NCBI RefSeq assembly: GCF_030864355.1
Contig: NC_083397.1
Span: forward strand, 2,480,001 to 2,544,000
Reading direction: 5' to 3'
DNA: 64,000 bases
Source of the DNA: Cutaneotrichosporon cavernicola
Lineage: Eukaryota; Basidiomycota; Tremellomycetes; Trichosporonales; Trichosporonaceae
The position numbers were made by a program, and so were the translations under genes. This document shows, one piece after another, positions 1-11,093 of the stretch (position 1 is the stretch's first letter; every line of letters starts with the position of its first letter). The notes beneath the pieces were generated by a model that worked only from the letters and a program-made list of their open reading frames with translations, was not told the DNA's origin and searched no databases.

Positions 1-266
1 GGAGAAAGTGGAAGTGGAAAGAAGTTTCGTTGCGTGAGTGAGGTAAATGTTGTGAAAGAGACAAGTGACAGAAAGCAGGCGAATTGAAATACGCACACCG
101 ATCAGTCGCGAGGAAGGTTCATATCCATTCGCTCTCGTTCGGCGCCATGCTAGTCATAGTTCAGGATACTATACTGTGATGATGACAGCCAGCTTGCCAC
201 CTGTCAGTGCGTCGCTTCTCTCGCTGACCATGGAAATTGCAAAGCTTGGACACTTCTCATGCTCTA
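1..266. other. Left-edge intergenic sequence
   Basis: Lies 3' of the ERV41-like gene. I see no coding pattern, RNA gene or repeat in it; it probably holds the 3' UTR of that gene. Confidence 0.5.
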
Positions 267-1796
267 CTACCGACGCTTCCACTCCCCCGAGCCCTCCACT
301 GAGAGCCAGCTATTCGTCCGCCCGATACCGGGCGACGCAGAACCCATCCCCAGGAACGAAGAGCTCCGCCTGGTTGATGAAGGTCGGGAGAGAGAGGACG
401 GGATGACGTCCTTCTCCCCAGCGACAGCCTTAGTCACCTCCTTCTGGGCGCGGTTCGCAACACGCAGGCTGAACGCGGCAACGGTCCACACGCCGCCGAT
501 AACGCCAACGAGCCGGATGAGGAACTGGTACAGCGTCGTCGTCCGCTCACGGATCGTGATGGTCATCGGCTCAAGGTCGTACTTGAAGAAGATGCCGGGC
601 ACAGCGTCGTTATGACCCAACACGCGAGTCGCTTCAGTCACAGCATACTGATGTCAGCTTGCAACCACATTCAGGCGCTTCACCTGAGAGGTCATGAGCA
701 TGCGGCGGTTGGCGTCAATGTAGGTGGTTGGGACTATACGGAGAAAGTACTGGAACGCGGTGAACGGGTGGTTCGTCGTCTCGAGACTCATGTCGAGGGG
801 CTGTGCGATAGCCGGGAAGAACGGGCCAAACGAAAACTCATGAACGACATGAGTGAGGTTCATGACTATGGTTAGAGTGCACCCAACCTTGGCACTTACG
901 ATCATGGTCTGTGTGATGACCGCTGCCCATGTAGCCGTGGCCAAGAGTCGTAATGTGCAAGTTGCCCGTCACCTTCTTTACCGACAGACTGCCATAGACG
1001 CGGCATGCTGGGCCGTCCTTGACCCAGTTGTGAGTTGGACGGTACTGGAAGTGCTTCAGCTGATCGGTGCCCTTGGAGAATAGTGCGCGCATGCCAGACA
1101 GCGACTTCTTCTGGTTCGGCGTCGAGCGTCGCGAGTCTGAGATGATCTTGGATGCAGATGGTGCCTTGGACACTTTGGCGAGCCTGGCGTAAGCGGTAAT
1201 CGTCTCCGATAAGTTCACTTCTGAGGAGTCGCACGGCCAGCTTCAAAGATGGTCTGGACGTTAGATGACTGGCAACGTTTAGTCTCACTCCTTCCTTTGC
1301 GAACGCGCTACTGAGGTGAAGGCGATCCCCCACGGCATCACGTAGGTCTATGGACAGGTCTGCGATCAGCTAACATCGATTACCGGCTTACGTACACTGG
1401 CACGGCATAGCCACAGTGAGGTCGACGTTCAGTTGCAAGTCATTTTCCAGGTCTGAGTCGATGGAGAACGAGTAATCTGGCTCGCCGTATAGGAACTCGC
1501 CCAGGTCGTTCTATGGTCAACTGCGACGCGATACCAACTCACAAGGACAAGCAGAAAGATGAGCAGGCTAACGATCACAGTGAGAACACCGCCTCTACGC
1601 GAGTGTGCAGTGTACGTCGATTGGACCTTTGGTTAGCGGGTCGAGACCAGCAACCCACCTTTGGGAAGGCATCAAAGCTCTTCATGGGCGCGATCTTATC
1701 GAGCTCCTTGAGCAGCGAGTTGCCGTCTTGCTCCTCCTGCGCGGGAGGGGAAGATATTCCGCCATACGCTCGTGGGTTTTGTTGAGAATGGTACAT
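267..1796 (-). CDS. ERV41: ERV41/ERGIC2-like COPII vesicle cargo receptor
   Basis: Membrane protein cycling between ER and Golgi, working with Erv46 as a cargo-retrieval receptor. The spliced reading shows the family landmarks in order: an N-terminal MKSFDAFPKV motif, an RRGGVLT turn into the first membrane segment (about ten hydrophobic residues after it), the NDLGEFLYGE luminal start, LQLNVDLTVAMPCQYL, then VKKVTGNLHITTLGHGYM, SFGPFFPAIAQPLD and finally PGIFFKYDLEP before the second membrane helix. Coding begins at the ATG at 1796. At least four short introns interrupt it, for example about 1627-1658 (splitting PKV-QSTY) and one inside LVL-NDLGEF. The C-terminal tail after the last helix is serine-rich and longer than I would expect, ending in basic residues. 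It shares about 210 bp of promoter with the divergent SELENOO gene. ERV46/ERGIC3 is the alternative, but the N-terminus fits ERV41 better. Confidence 0.85.
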
Positions 1797-2006
1797 GTTG
1801 GGGATGAGACAGGAGAAAGTTCAATTTGAAACGTTGTGGACGCGTTTGACGTGTCGCTATCTACATGAGTGGAGGCGTGGAGGCCTAGATGTAAGGCCAC
1901 GGAATCAAATTGACACGTGATGCAGACGTCACTTACGGAAGTCACCTCAAGTTGCCACCAGATTCCGAGACCACAATCTCTTGCTTGGCCTTCGCCTCAA
2001 ACGCTC

Positions 2007-4213
2007 ATGTTGTTCAGAGTTGCGTCTCGAGTACACCGAGCTACTTTTACAAGGAATCTACACACATCAAAAATGACTCAATCGCAGCTTCCCATCCACC
2101 GCCTCCCGCTACCCGCCAAAACATTCCAAAAGGCACTCACGCGGCTCGACTTGGACAGCGAGCCTTCGGCGCAACGACGCAGCACAGGCTTCCCGACCTC
2201 GACGCGGGGCGTGTGGGCACCTGTACAGCCGCTGTGGACGGAATGGCCACTGCGAGTGACTAAAGCTGAGGCACTGGAGCTCGGCGCCGACGTCGACAAG
2301 GGCGAGGGCGTCGACGTCGAGGATGTCCTCCATCGCTGGGACCCGGTCGACAAGGAGGAGAAGGGCGATAACGGGCTCGCACTCGGGAGCAGCGCACACA
2401 GACTCAAGCTCGAGCCCATCCTTCTTGGCGTGAGCGAGATTGCGCGCGCCGAGGTGCTCCCGCTTCTTGACGTTGGCGATGCGGCTGACATCAACGCCAC
2501 GACCGACAGAGATGTATCGCCTGCGCGTGCGGCGCTTGTGGACGTACTTTCTGGTCGTAAGATCCTTTCGTCTGCCGACTATGGTCCATGGGCGACGAGA
2601 TACTGCGGACACCAGTTCGGTCAGTGGGCTGGCCAGCTTGGCGACGGCCGAGCAATGAGCCTCATCGAGACGATAAGCGATGCCGGCCTCACCGAGATCC
2701 AAGTCAAGGGTGCAGGTCGGACACCATTTTCGCGCTCGGCGGACGGTCTCGCGGTTCTGCGGTCCGGCGTGCGAGAGTACCTGGGCTGCGAGGCAGTTGC
2801 GGCGCTGGGCATCCCGACTACGCGGTCACTGGCGATCCTGACGTCACCAATCATCGTCATCCGTGAGAACGGCCGCGAGCTCAGCTCGCTCGTCGCGCGC
2901 ACTGCGCCAACGTTCATCCGCATCGGGCACTTTGAGGCGATGAACCCGGGCGAAGCGGGGCGCAGGAGTTACCAGATCCATTTCGGTGGAGGGTGGAACA
3001 ACGTCCACGAGGCTGAAGCGGACAAAGCCTCGCCGCTCGGAGGGCACGGCAACCTCGACGGCCTGCGCGACCTGACGCTCTGGGTCAAGGACGAGATCAT
3101 GCACTCCAACGGCAGCATCGAGGACTGGTTCCTCGACGTGGTGCGCCGCAATGCCGACACGGTTGCGGCGTGGCAGGTGTACGGATTCATGCATGGTGTC
3201 TTGGTGAGTTGGCAGTTCTGAGCCTGAGACCCAGCTGACGGCAGAACACGGACAACATCTCGATCATGGGCCTCACAATCGACTACGGCCCATACGCTTT
3301 CATGGACGTCTTCGACCCACAGCACATCTGCAATCACTCGGACCCAGGTGGACTATACTCGTACCGCAACCAGCCGAACCGCGTTCTGTTCGCACTCGAC
3401 TCGTTGGCGTCCTCGCTCCTCCCGATTCTGGGATACGAAAAGCTGAACGGCGCACCGCCACCAGCGGGATGGGGTGAAAGCGCGAGCACGGACGACGTGC
3501 GCAAGTGGGAAGAGGCTGGTCTCGCCGCAATTGAAGGCTGGAACGACATCTTCACCAAGACACAGGAGAAAGCCGAGCGTGACGGCTGGAAGATGCGGTT
3601 CGGCTTCAAGACGTACAAGGACGATGACGACCGCTCGATTGTGCGCAACTTCCAGAGCATGCTCAAGGCGTGCTCGGCCGACTTTGGCGCGTCGCTCCGC
3701 CTGTTGGCGGCCCTTGAGCCCTCCCGCGCCGACGAGGACGGGTACATCCGCAAGTTTGCTAAACGACTCATCGCGGCGACGACGGCAGACCTGCCGCCTG
3801 ATTCAGTGATGCGGGCCGAGGAAGACGCGGGTGCATGGCTCCGTGTCTACGCTGCTCGCGCGGCCCAGGACTCTGAGGTGGAGGGGTGGAAGAAGGATGC
3901 GCCGGACGGCAAATGGGAGGTCGCGCGCACTGCTGCCATGCGCAAGGTCAACCCACGGTTCATCTTGCGCCAGTGGGTGCTTGAGGAGGTTATCAGCACG
4001 ATGGACAGTGCTCTTAAGGACGCTGATGTGCCGACAGCTCGCCGCGCTCTCGCCCTGGTCCTTGACATCGCGAGCAACCCGTTCGAGAGCTACGGCGAGC
4101 GGGAGGACGGTAGCATTCGGGACGATCTTGATGACGCTACCGCCGACCGCGCGCGCCTGTGTGGCCTCGGTCCGCGTGACATGCTTGGATTCCAGTGCAG
4201 CTGCAGCAGCTAG
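2007..4213 (+). CDS. FMP40: SELENOO/FMP40 family mitochondrial protein AMPylase (Cys form)
   Basis: Pseudokinase-fold enzyme that transfers AMP from ATP to Ser/Thr/Tyr of proteins in mitochondria; the family is linked to redox stress. Two exons (2007-3203 and 3245-4213) separated by a 41-nt GT-AG intron give 721 residues, close to yeast Fmp40. Seen in the sequence: GDGRAMSLIE, VKGAGRTPFSRSADG and LGIPTTRSLAI, then NTDNISIMG and IDYGPYAFMDVFDP, whose Asn403 and Asp412 match the metal-binding pair of the family. The protein ends GFQCSCSS; the antepenultimate Cys is where animal homologues carry selenocysteine. An ATG at 1917 is in frame, but I prefer 2007 because it starts a basic, Arg-rich, acid-free leader (MLFRVASRVHRATFTRNLHT) that looks like a mitochondrial presequence; use of the upstream ATG would bury it. 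Confidence 0.93.
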
Positions 4214-4359
4214 ATATAATTGTAATGGAATCGGAATGTATCTCTCACATGACATATGACGTACACTACACGGCTACACAACGCGGCGCTTGGATGGCGA
4301 GCGCGAGCGGTCGCGCCTCCGGTCGTCGCTGCTGTCAGTGCTGGCTTAAACATATTAGC

Positions 4360-5494
4360 TCACTCGTACTTATCCCTACGGTCGCGGTCGTCGTACCGGC
4401 TCTTTTCACGGTCTCCATAGCGGTCACGCTCGCGGTCCCCATATCGGTCACGGGTGCCGAACCTTTCGCGGTCGTCATAGCGGTCGCGTCCAGAGCTTCC
4501 GCGCCGGTCGTCGAATCTGTCGCGCGAGCGCGAGCGATCGGTGCCGTCCTCGCCTATCTCGCCGGCCTCGCGCTTGTCGTCGGCCAGCGGGAACGGCGGA
4601 ACGGGCGGGCGGTTCCCTCCTGGCCCAGGAGGTGGTGGCCCCGAAGGCACAACAGACGGCGGGGGAACGCTGAGAGGGGCCGGAGGCGGGCCGCGCATTC
4701 GCTCCTCGGCCCACAAAGCCATCAGCTTGCGCAACTCGTGGAAGCCAAGGTGCATCTTGCCGCCGAAGTGGTCCGCGAGACGCTTGTCAGAGTCGAGGAC
4801 ACTGAGCATGGCACCGCAGATCTCACACACGCGCAGTTTCTGGTGCCCACTAGCTCCCGCGTTCTCGTTGAGCACCTGCAACTCCTTCTCCTTGTCGTTC
4901 TTGAGTTGCTTCAGCGCGTCGACAGCCGCAAGCTTCTCCATCGATTCGTCGACCTTGCCCTCGGCGCCGAGCTCCTCGATCTCGTCTGTCCCACCCTGAA
5001 TCGCGAGTTCAATCTCGCCAATCTCCTTCATTAAGTCGACCGTCTTGCGGTTCTCCTCGGGTGTCTTCTCGAGCTTGCGCTGAGATGCGCGGATGCGCCG
5101 GTCGCACTCGTCGACAAACTGGTAGATGTTGTTCTCGTGCTCCTGCCGGAACGCAGCGATTCGCGGGTCCGGTGGCGTCTCCTTCTGCGCCTCCTGGAAC
5201 TGCTTCAAAATACGATCCGAGTGGGTCTTGGGACACGGCCCGAGGTCCATTTTCTGATGTCAGGTTTCAGCTTGGGGGACAGGGTTGCCCGACTTACAGT
5301 GTTGCTGAACGTGTCGTGCAGACACGTGCCAAAGAGGTAGTCGCGGCATACCTTCTCGTTCCACCAGTCGAGGTTAGGTGGGTTGAAGCCCATCGCCTCC
5401 GGGCCCATCATTTGCTGCTGTCAGCGCGACCAACAGGATATACACGGTTACTGACCTCGAGCAGCCTACGCTGCACCTCTGCCATTTTCCCCAT
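4360..5494 (-). CDS. LUC7: LUC7-family U1 snRNP splicing factor
   Basis: U1 snRNP component that helps 5' splice-site selection. Exon 1 (from the ATG at 5494) reads MGKMAEVQRRLLE, exon 2 continues QMMGPEAMGF...DYLFGTCLHDTFSNT and exon 3 starts KMDLGPCPKTHSD, so the first zinc finger (C-x5-C...H in this family) spans the second intron. A coiled-coil middle with many Glu/Lys follows, then the second finger around RVCEICGAMLSVLDSD and DHFGGKMHLG. The C-terminus is an RD/RE/RS-rich tail with repeated DRYGDRE-type units, typical of LUC7-like proteins. A proline-rich linker separates finger and tail. The exon 1/2 acceptor is ambiguous by one CAG codon. Identification rests on both fingers and the tail, so it is secure. 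Confidence 0.93.
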
Positions 5495-5803
5495 GCTGGT
5501 CAGATGTCGGAAAGGTGGTGAACGCGAAACCGGAAGTGGATGTGGGATGAGACAAGGTTACTTCGTCTGGAGAAGGTGACTGTTGGTAAGCAACATTCAT
5601 CACGTTAACGGGATCAATTTCACGTTACAACTGAGTCAACAGCACGGAATCAAACATCTGAGAATGCCAAATTCGATCCTACCAACATCGTTTCCAAAGT
5701 GGCACATAACCAGCAACAGCGAAGCACAATACAAACGCGGCTGTTCAAATCCAAGAGTCTGCACTGGGGACCATTCTATCCATAACATCTGAGATCTATC
5801 GGT
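5495..5803. other. Intergenic region between LUC7 start and carboxylase end
   Basis: About 310 bp, AT-richer than the flanking genes. It should contain the LUC7 promoter and the carboxylase 3' UTR. I see no further gene or structured repeat. Confidence 0.5.
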
Positions 5804-8800
5804 TTACAACTTGGACCGCTTGCCCGTGTTGGGGTCGAAGCCTGACCGGCGCTCAACCGCCTCCAGGCAGCGGATGACCCAGTCGCGCGTCTCGGCAGGG
5901 TCGATGACGCTGTCAATCTCCGTGCTCTGGGCCATGTTGATAGCTCGTCCGCGCGCGTACATCTCGTCGATGAACACCTGCTCCTGCTTGGCGCGCTGCT
6001 CGAGGTCGGCAATAGCCTCGAGCTCCTTCTTCATGCCAAGCCGCACGGCGCCCTCGATGCCCATGCCGGCAAACTCGCCGCTGGGCCACGCCACGCTGTG
6101 GAACGGCACGTGCGTGCTGCCGCCGAGCAGCGCTTGCGCACCGAGCCCATACGCCTTACGAATGGTGACACCAAAGATCTGGCCGCCCTCGTCGATGAAG
6201 CGTGCGCCTGCTGCAAAGTAGTCTGCGAACGCACGCAGACCCCCTTCCGGTTCGGCGCGCGGGCCAACCATGAAGCCGGGCGTGTCACAGAGCGCGAGGA
6301 GGTGGCCGGCACGCGTCTTGGAGAGGATGTTCATGAAGCGCGTCGCTTTGCGGGCACTTGGGGCGTCGATCGCGCCGCCGAGAGGCGAGAGGACGTTGCT
6401 CGCAACCACGCCGACCGTCTGGCCTTGCACACGAATGAAGCCCGTGATCAGCGATTGGCCCCAGTGGGGCCCAATCTCAAGGAACGGTGTGTCGTCGTCG
6501 CTCAGCAAGTCCAGGATGCCGTGCATATCGTACGCCCTCTTACGGTCCGTGGGGATGGCGTGCCGGAAAAGACGCGGGTCGCGTGTCCAGTAAAAGTCGT
6601 CCGAGCGGGGCGGTGCGGGCGGGCGAGCCTGGAAGAAGCCGAGCAGCGCCTTGGCGACATTCGTGGCCTCCTCTTCATCCTTGGCAACAATGTCGACGTT
6701 GCCGTTCTCTAGGTGCGAGCTTATGGGCCCGACGTCTTCAGGCGCGAATACACCTAGACCTCCGCCTTCGATCATCGCCGGCCCGCCCATGCCAATACTA
6801 GTGCCCTTATTGCTCGTCGCGATGATAAAGTCCGAGGTGCCGAGGAGCGCAGCGTTGCCTGCGAACAGGTAGCCATTACCAACGCCGATGATGGGAATAC
6901 CGCGCGCGTTGATGTGTGCGAGGAGCGTGAATGACGGCCCGTGTAGCCCGGCAACCTTCTGGTGGATGAGGTCAACATCACCAGGCCGACCCCCGCCACC
7001 CTCGGCGTAGAGCACCAGCGGCGCAGGGCTGGCCAGCACGGAGCTAAACAGACGGTCGAGCTTCTGGTGGTGGAAGTAGCCCTGCGTCCCCGCCAATACA
7101 CCATAGTCGTACATGCAGATGGCGGTGCGGCGGCCGTTGACCTTGCCCCAGCCGACGATGACACCGTCGTTGCGCGTCGCCACCAATGCTTCAGGCGAGA
7201 GACGCGTGCGCTGAGCGGCAAGCGCAAAGTCGCCATATTCGAGGAACGTGCCGTAGTCGACGAGGTGGGTCATATTCTCGCGTGCCGTGCGGTACCCGCG
7301 GTCTCGACGGCGCTGCGTTGCCTTGGCGCGAACCTTGCTGTCGTCCTGCATATCGGCTCGGATGCTCTCGAGCTCGAGGAGTGAGTCGGTCTTTGAGTCG
7401 AGGTCGATCTTAGACGCGGTATCATTCGAGCCAGCCCCGTCATCAACTCCCTCACTGACCGCAAGGAGTGCGACAGCCGCCCCATCATCCAGGTTGTCGC
7501 CCTCCTTGGCGAGCGTCTTGACCACTATTCCCGACACCTCGGAGCGCACCGTGTGCTCCATTTTCATGCTCTCGAGAATTGCGACCGTGTCGCCCTTGCG
7601 GATAGTCGCGCCGTCCTTGAGTGCCAAGTTGACAAGCCGGCCAGGGAGATGAACCTTGACATACGTCTCACCCGGGCCCGCCGGAGGCAGGGAGCTCTTC
7701 ATCTCGACCTCCACTGCTCCGCCCGGGGCAGCCGCTGCCTCCTCCGCCCATTGCTTCTCGAGCGCCTGGACGCGCGTGTAGAGCGCTTCCGAGTTCTGCT
7801 CCACGAAGCGCGTGCTGATGTCGCGGTTCGTTACAACGCGCTCGTCCTCTGTAAGAGCGAGGAGCAGAGCGCGGTTGGTCTGTACGCCAGCGACGCGGAG
7901 CTGCTCGAGCGCGCGTCTGGCGCGTGCAATGTTACTTGTGTAGTCGGGGCCAACGATGATGATTTTGGCCAGCAGAGAGTCGAACGCCAAGCCCTGCCGA
8001 TAGGTTCCTACCGCACCGCCGAGGGGAGGGTGCGCGGCCGTGTCGACACGGATGCCCTTGCCGCTCGGTGTCAGGAATGCCGTCAGTGCACCAGTCGTGC
8101 CCACGGCTGTGCCGTCGGGCTGCAGCTTCTCGGCATTGATGCGCAACTGAAGTGCGGCGCGAGGCGCAACAGCCGGCGTGGGAGGAAGCACGTCCTTGAG
8201 AGGCTCGCCGAGAGCGAGGCGGATCTGCGTCGCCACAAGATCGACGCCATACGCCTCCTCTGTGACGGTGTGCTCAACCTGCAAGCGGGGGTTGCACTCG
8301 AGGAAGTAGTAGTGGCCTTCATGCCCGTTGGCCGGGGCCACAAAGAGGAACTCGATTGTCGAGAGAGACAGGAGCTTGCCAGCCTTGGCGATGTCGAGGG
8401 CCGACTTGATGATGGCGGCCCGTAGTTTGGGAAGCCGCGCGAGTGTAGGCGAGGGACAGAGCTCGATGAGCTTCTGGTGCCTCCGCTGAAGAGTGCACTC
8501 ACGCTCGCCGACGTCGACAGCGTTGCCCTGCCCATCGCCGACGACCTGTACCTCGATATGGCGTGCGCCGTGGAGGAACGGTTCAGCAAACACCTTGTCG
8601 CTCCCGAACGAGCTCATCGCCTCGCGCTTGCATCCCTCATACGCCTCCTGGATGTCCGCCATGTCGTGCACAATGCGGATGCCACGCCCACCCCCACCTT
8701 CAAGTGCCTTGAGGATCGCCTTTGTTCCGGGAGGGAGTTTCTTTGCAAACTCGCGAATCTCGTCTAGAGACGCGTTGCTCGACGTACTCGACAGCACGGG

Positions 8801-9255
8801 AACGCTGCATTGCTGCGCAAACTGCTTTGACGCGTACTTGTCTCCGAAGAGGGCTAGTGTCTCAGGCCTCGGTCCGATCCAGAGTAGCCCGGCTTGTTGG
8901 ACAGCAGCCGCGAACGCTGGCGACTCAGACAGGAAGCCGTAGCCGGGAATAACCGCGTCGGCGCCTCCTTCCTTGGCAGCGCCGATGACCCCGGCGATGT
9001 CGAGGTACGCCGCCGCTCCATCGCCGGGGATCTGCACGCGTGACTCGAGTGGCAGATGCAGCAGGTGCGGCGCGTACACACCCTCCGATGCAGTGTAAAT
9101 GCCGAGCGGGATGTGGCCAAGGTGCTGGATCGACGACTGGATGCGGACGGCAATCTCGTTGCGGTTCGCAACGAGGATGCGCAGTGGCCCTGCTGTTAGC
9201 TGTGCCACACATGAAACGCACCAGCTGGCCGTGAGCCATTTTGCTGCACTGTCAT
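5804..9255 (-). CDS. Single-chain acyl-CoA carboxylase (biotin carboxylase-BCCP-carboxyltransferase)
   Basis: Predicted ATP- and biotin-dependent carboxylation of an acyl-CoA; which acyl-CoA is unknown. The 1139-residue protein has a biotin carboxylase/ATP-grasp part (about residues 10-455: LRILVANRNEIAVR, LEGGGGRGIRIV, HIEVQVVGDGQGN, ECNPRLQVEHTVTEEAYG), a biotinyl domain with ESMKMEHT whose Lys (about 554, codon at 7562-7564) should carry biotin, and a complete carboxyltransferase of the propionyl-CoA carboxylase beta type (about 650-1139: LYAEGGGGRPGD, GPAMIEGGGLG, LCDTPGFMVG, GSTHVPFHSVAWPSGEF). Start: a 34-nt first exon from the ATG at 9255 (MTVQQNGSRPAG) spliced over a 32-nt intron (9190-9221) restores the frame at GPLRILVANRNE. 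The remaining 3.4 kb is one uninterrupted exon, unusual here. It is not acetyl-CoA carboxylase ACC1 (about 2200 residues), pyruvate carboxylase (different CT) or a two-subunit methylcrotonyl-CoA carboxylase. The closest architecture I know is the bacterial single-chain long-chain acyl-CoA carboxylase. Confidence 0.9.
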
Positions 9256-9465
9256 GATGGTATGGACAACACTGAGGGTGTTGGGGTACATCTTCAAGTT
9301 ACCACCATGGGCAAGATGGGATGATGCCGGCTATCTTGGGCCGAGCAGCGGCCCTTCTTCTCAATTATTGTCGCACTTGGCCGAAATCATTCACCAACAC
9401 TCAAGTTGGCAGCCAACCATCACCACAGCTCACCACAGCTGTCCTATGCTCAGATGCATTCCAAT

Positions 9466-10849
9466 CTATTCCTCCTCGTCATCGTCCACCAGAGAGGCGA
9501 AGGGGTCGCTATCCTCATCGTCTACGATCCACCCTTCTCCCCACTCCTCGTCGTCATCGTCGTCGCTGAACTGGATCTGGAGCAGGCCGCTGTAAATGAT
9601 GTACGAGATGAATGCGGCGCCCGCACCGACAAACCACAGATACCGTCCGCGCTGCAGCCGCTTCTTGGTGTCGATGTCGCGCGGGTCGTCGACCTCGGGG
9701 TCCTTCTTCTTCTCCTCGCTCGGCCCGCCCAGCCACGAAGGGAGGTACAGTCGCACAGAGCTCACGAACGACGGGCCCATTACTGGTGCTTGGCGCGAGA
9801 TGGAGCTCCATCCGCCCGGGTACAGCTTCTTGAGTACGCGGTCGTGATGCGCGATCAGCGTAGGGTATTTACCACGCAGAAGGTCGGCGATGAGGGGGTT
9901 AGGCCAGCTGACAGAGAGCGCGAGAGTGAGCTGCGCGAACAGCGCAATGTCAAACGACGTGGGCCTGGCGTCAGCGGGGAGCGAGAGTATCCAAGCATAC
10001 TTGTTGCCATAAAAGTATCGGCTCTCCCCGAGCTTGCGCGCAAGGGGGTCGAAGGCGGCATACGCGTGCTGGCGGAGCTGATGTCAGCGCTGATATAAAT
10101 GAACACGCCAGCGGCGCATGCCCAGACACGCTGTCGACTCACAGCCTCCTCGCCGAACTTGCGCTGCCGCTCTGCCACCTCACGGCCCGACCTGAAGCCC
10201 GACCACGCGCGCTGGGTCTGGGTGCCACCAGGCGCAACAACAACGCTGTCCTCAAGCTTCTTGCGCTGCGCGTCGGTGTCGTCCACTGGTGTTAGGCGAT
10301 GTCAGCCGGATGAATCCTACCGTCTTCACCACCACCGAGACCCCACAGCCCTGTCACACGCAGACGATTCCGGTGGATGCTGCGAAGTCGGTGCGGCACA
10401 TAGTGGTTCATGGGAAATGGGCAAGCAGCGATCTGCGCGCCCGCGAGGAAAGGATAGTTAGGCGGGAGCGAGTACATGGTGTGGTTCTGCGTCAGCCAAG
10501 TCGTTTTATGACACGCACAATGAGGTCTGTCACAAGGCCGTCGACATATGCCTTCCACTCGACCACGTCCGCAGCCTGCTCGGCGCTCAGCGCATGGTCA
10601 GGGTCCGACCAACCCGGGATGGAGGAGAGATACCGCTCCTGGATTGCGATATTGTCCAGTGTGATGAATGGTTTGCCTGCTGTCAACGGAGAACGTGGAC
10701 CGCTCACCATTCGCGGACCAGTCGGCGGTGGTCACACCAGGAGAAACGCCCCCGAGACGCAGAATACCCAGGAGTCGGATAGAGACGGCATCCGAGGCCG
10801 GGAGAGGGTTCAGCGGCGGCGTTGTGTGCACCACGACGGCAGAGGACAT
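9466..10849 (-). CDS. SAM37: SAM37/metaxin-like mitochondrial outer-membrane sorting subunit
   Basis: Predicted receptor-type subunit of the SAM complex, which inserts beta-barrel proteins into the mitochondrial outer membrane. About six exons, all with short introns. The N-terminal part (from MSSAVVVHTTPPLNPLPA at 10849, through TADWSANGKPFITLDN and NHTMYSLPPNYPFLAGAQ) looks like the thioredoxin-like Tom37/metaxin half. The C-terminal GST-like half contains RYFYGNKYAWILSLPADARP and SFDIALFAQLTLALSVSW. A single membrane helix (RYLWFVGAGAAFISYIIYSG) follows close to the C-terminus, then a very acidic tail ending VDDDEEE. One C-terminal helix preceded by a GST-C fold is the metaxin/Sam37 layout. 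Sam35 is the alternative; the helix favours Sam37. Names rest on architecture and short motifs, not on an alignment. Confidence 0.72.
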
Positions 10850-11093
10850 TGTGGTAAGATGTAGTGTTGTTACAGGTGATCGATAGTACAGTATTGCCAG
10901 CCAAGATCATGAAATGTCGTCAGGGTTCCAACTCTGATCAGATCTCTGGTGGAGGTCCACCACTTGCCATCATTGCTTGTTGCCTCCATTACCTCACTTT
11001 CAGCACTGGGCTCGTATCATCGTATGCAGACAACATGCTACTTGTGTAATCTCCCAGGATTCTCCGTGGTCTATAGAACAGTATATGATAATG

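Noticed and set aside
7553..8425. 290-codon plus-strand frame
   Set aside because: Antisense to the acyl-CoA carboxylase; no recognisable protein.
9205..9208. GTG at 9208 as start of the acyl-CoA carboxylase
   Set aside because: A GTG start is not expected in a fungus; an ATG exon at 9255 plus a 32-nt intron explains the N-terminus.
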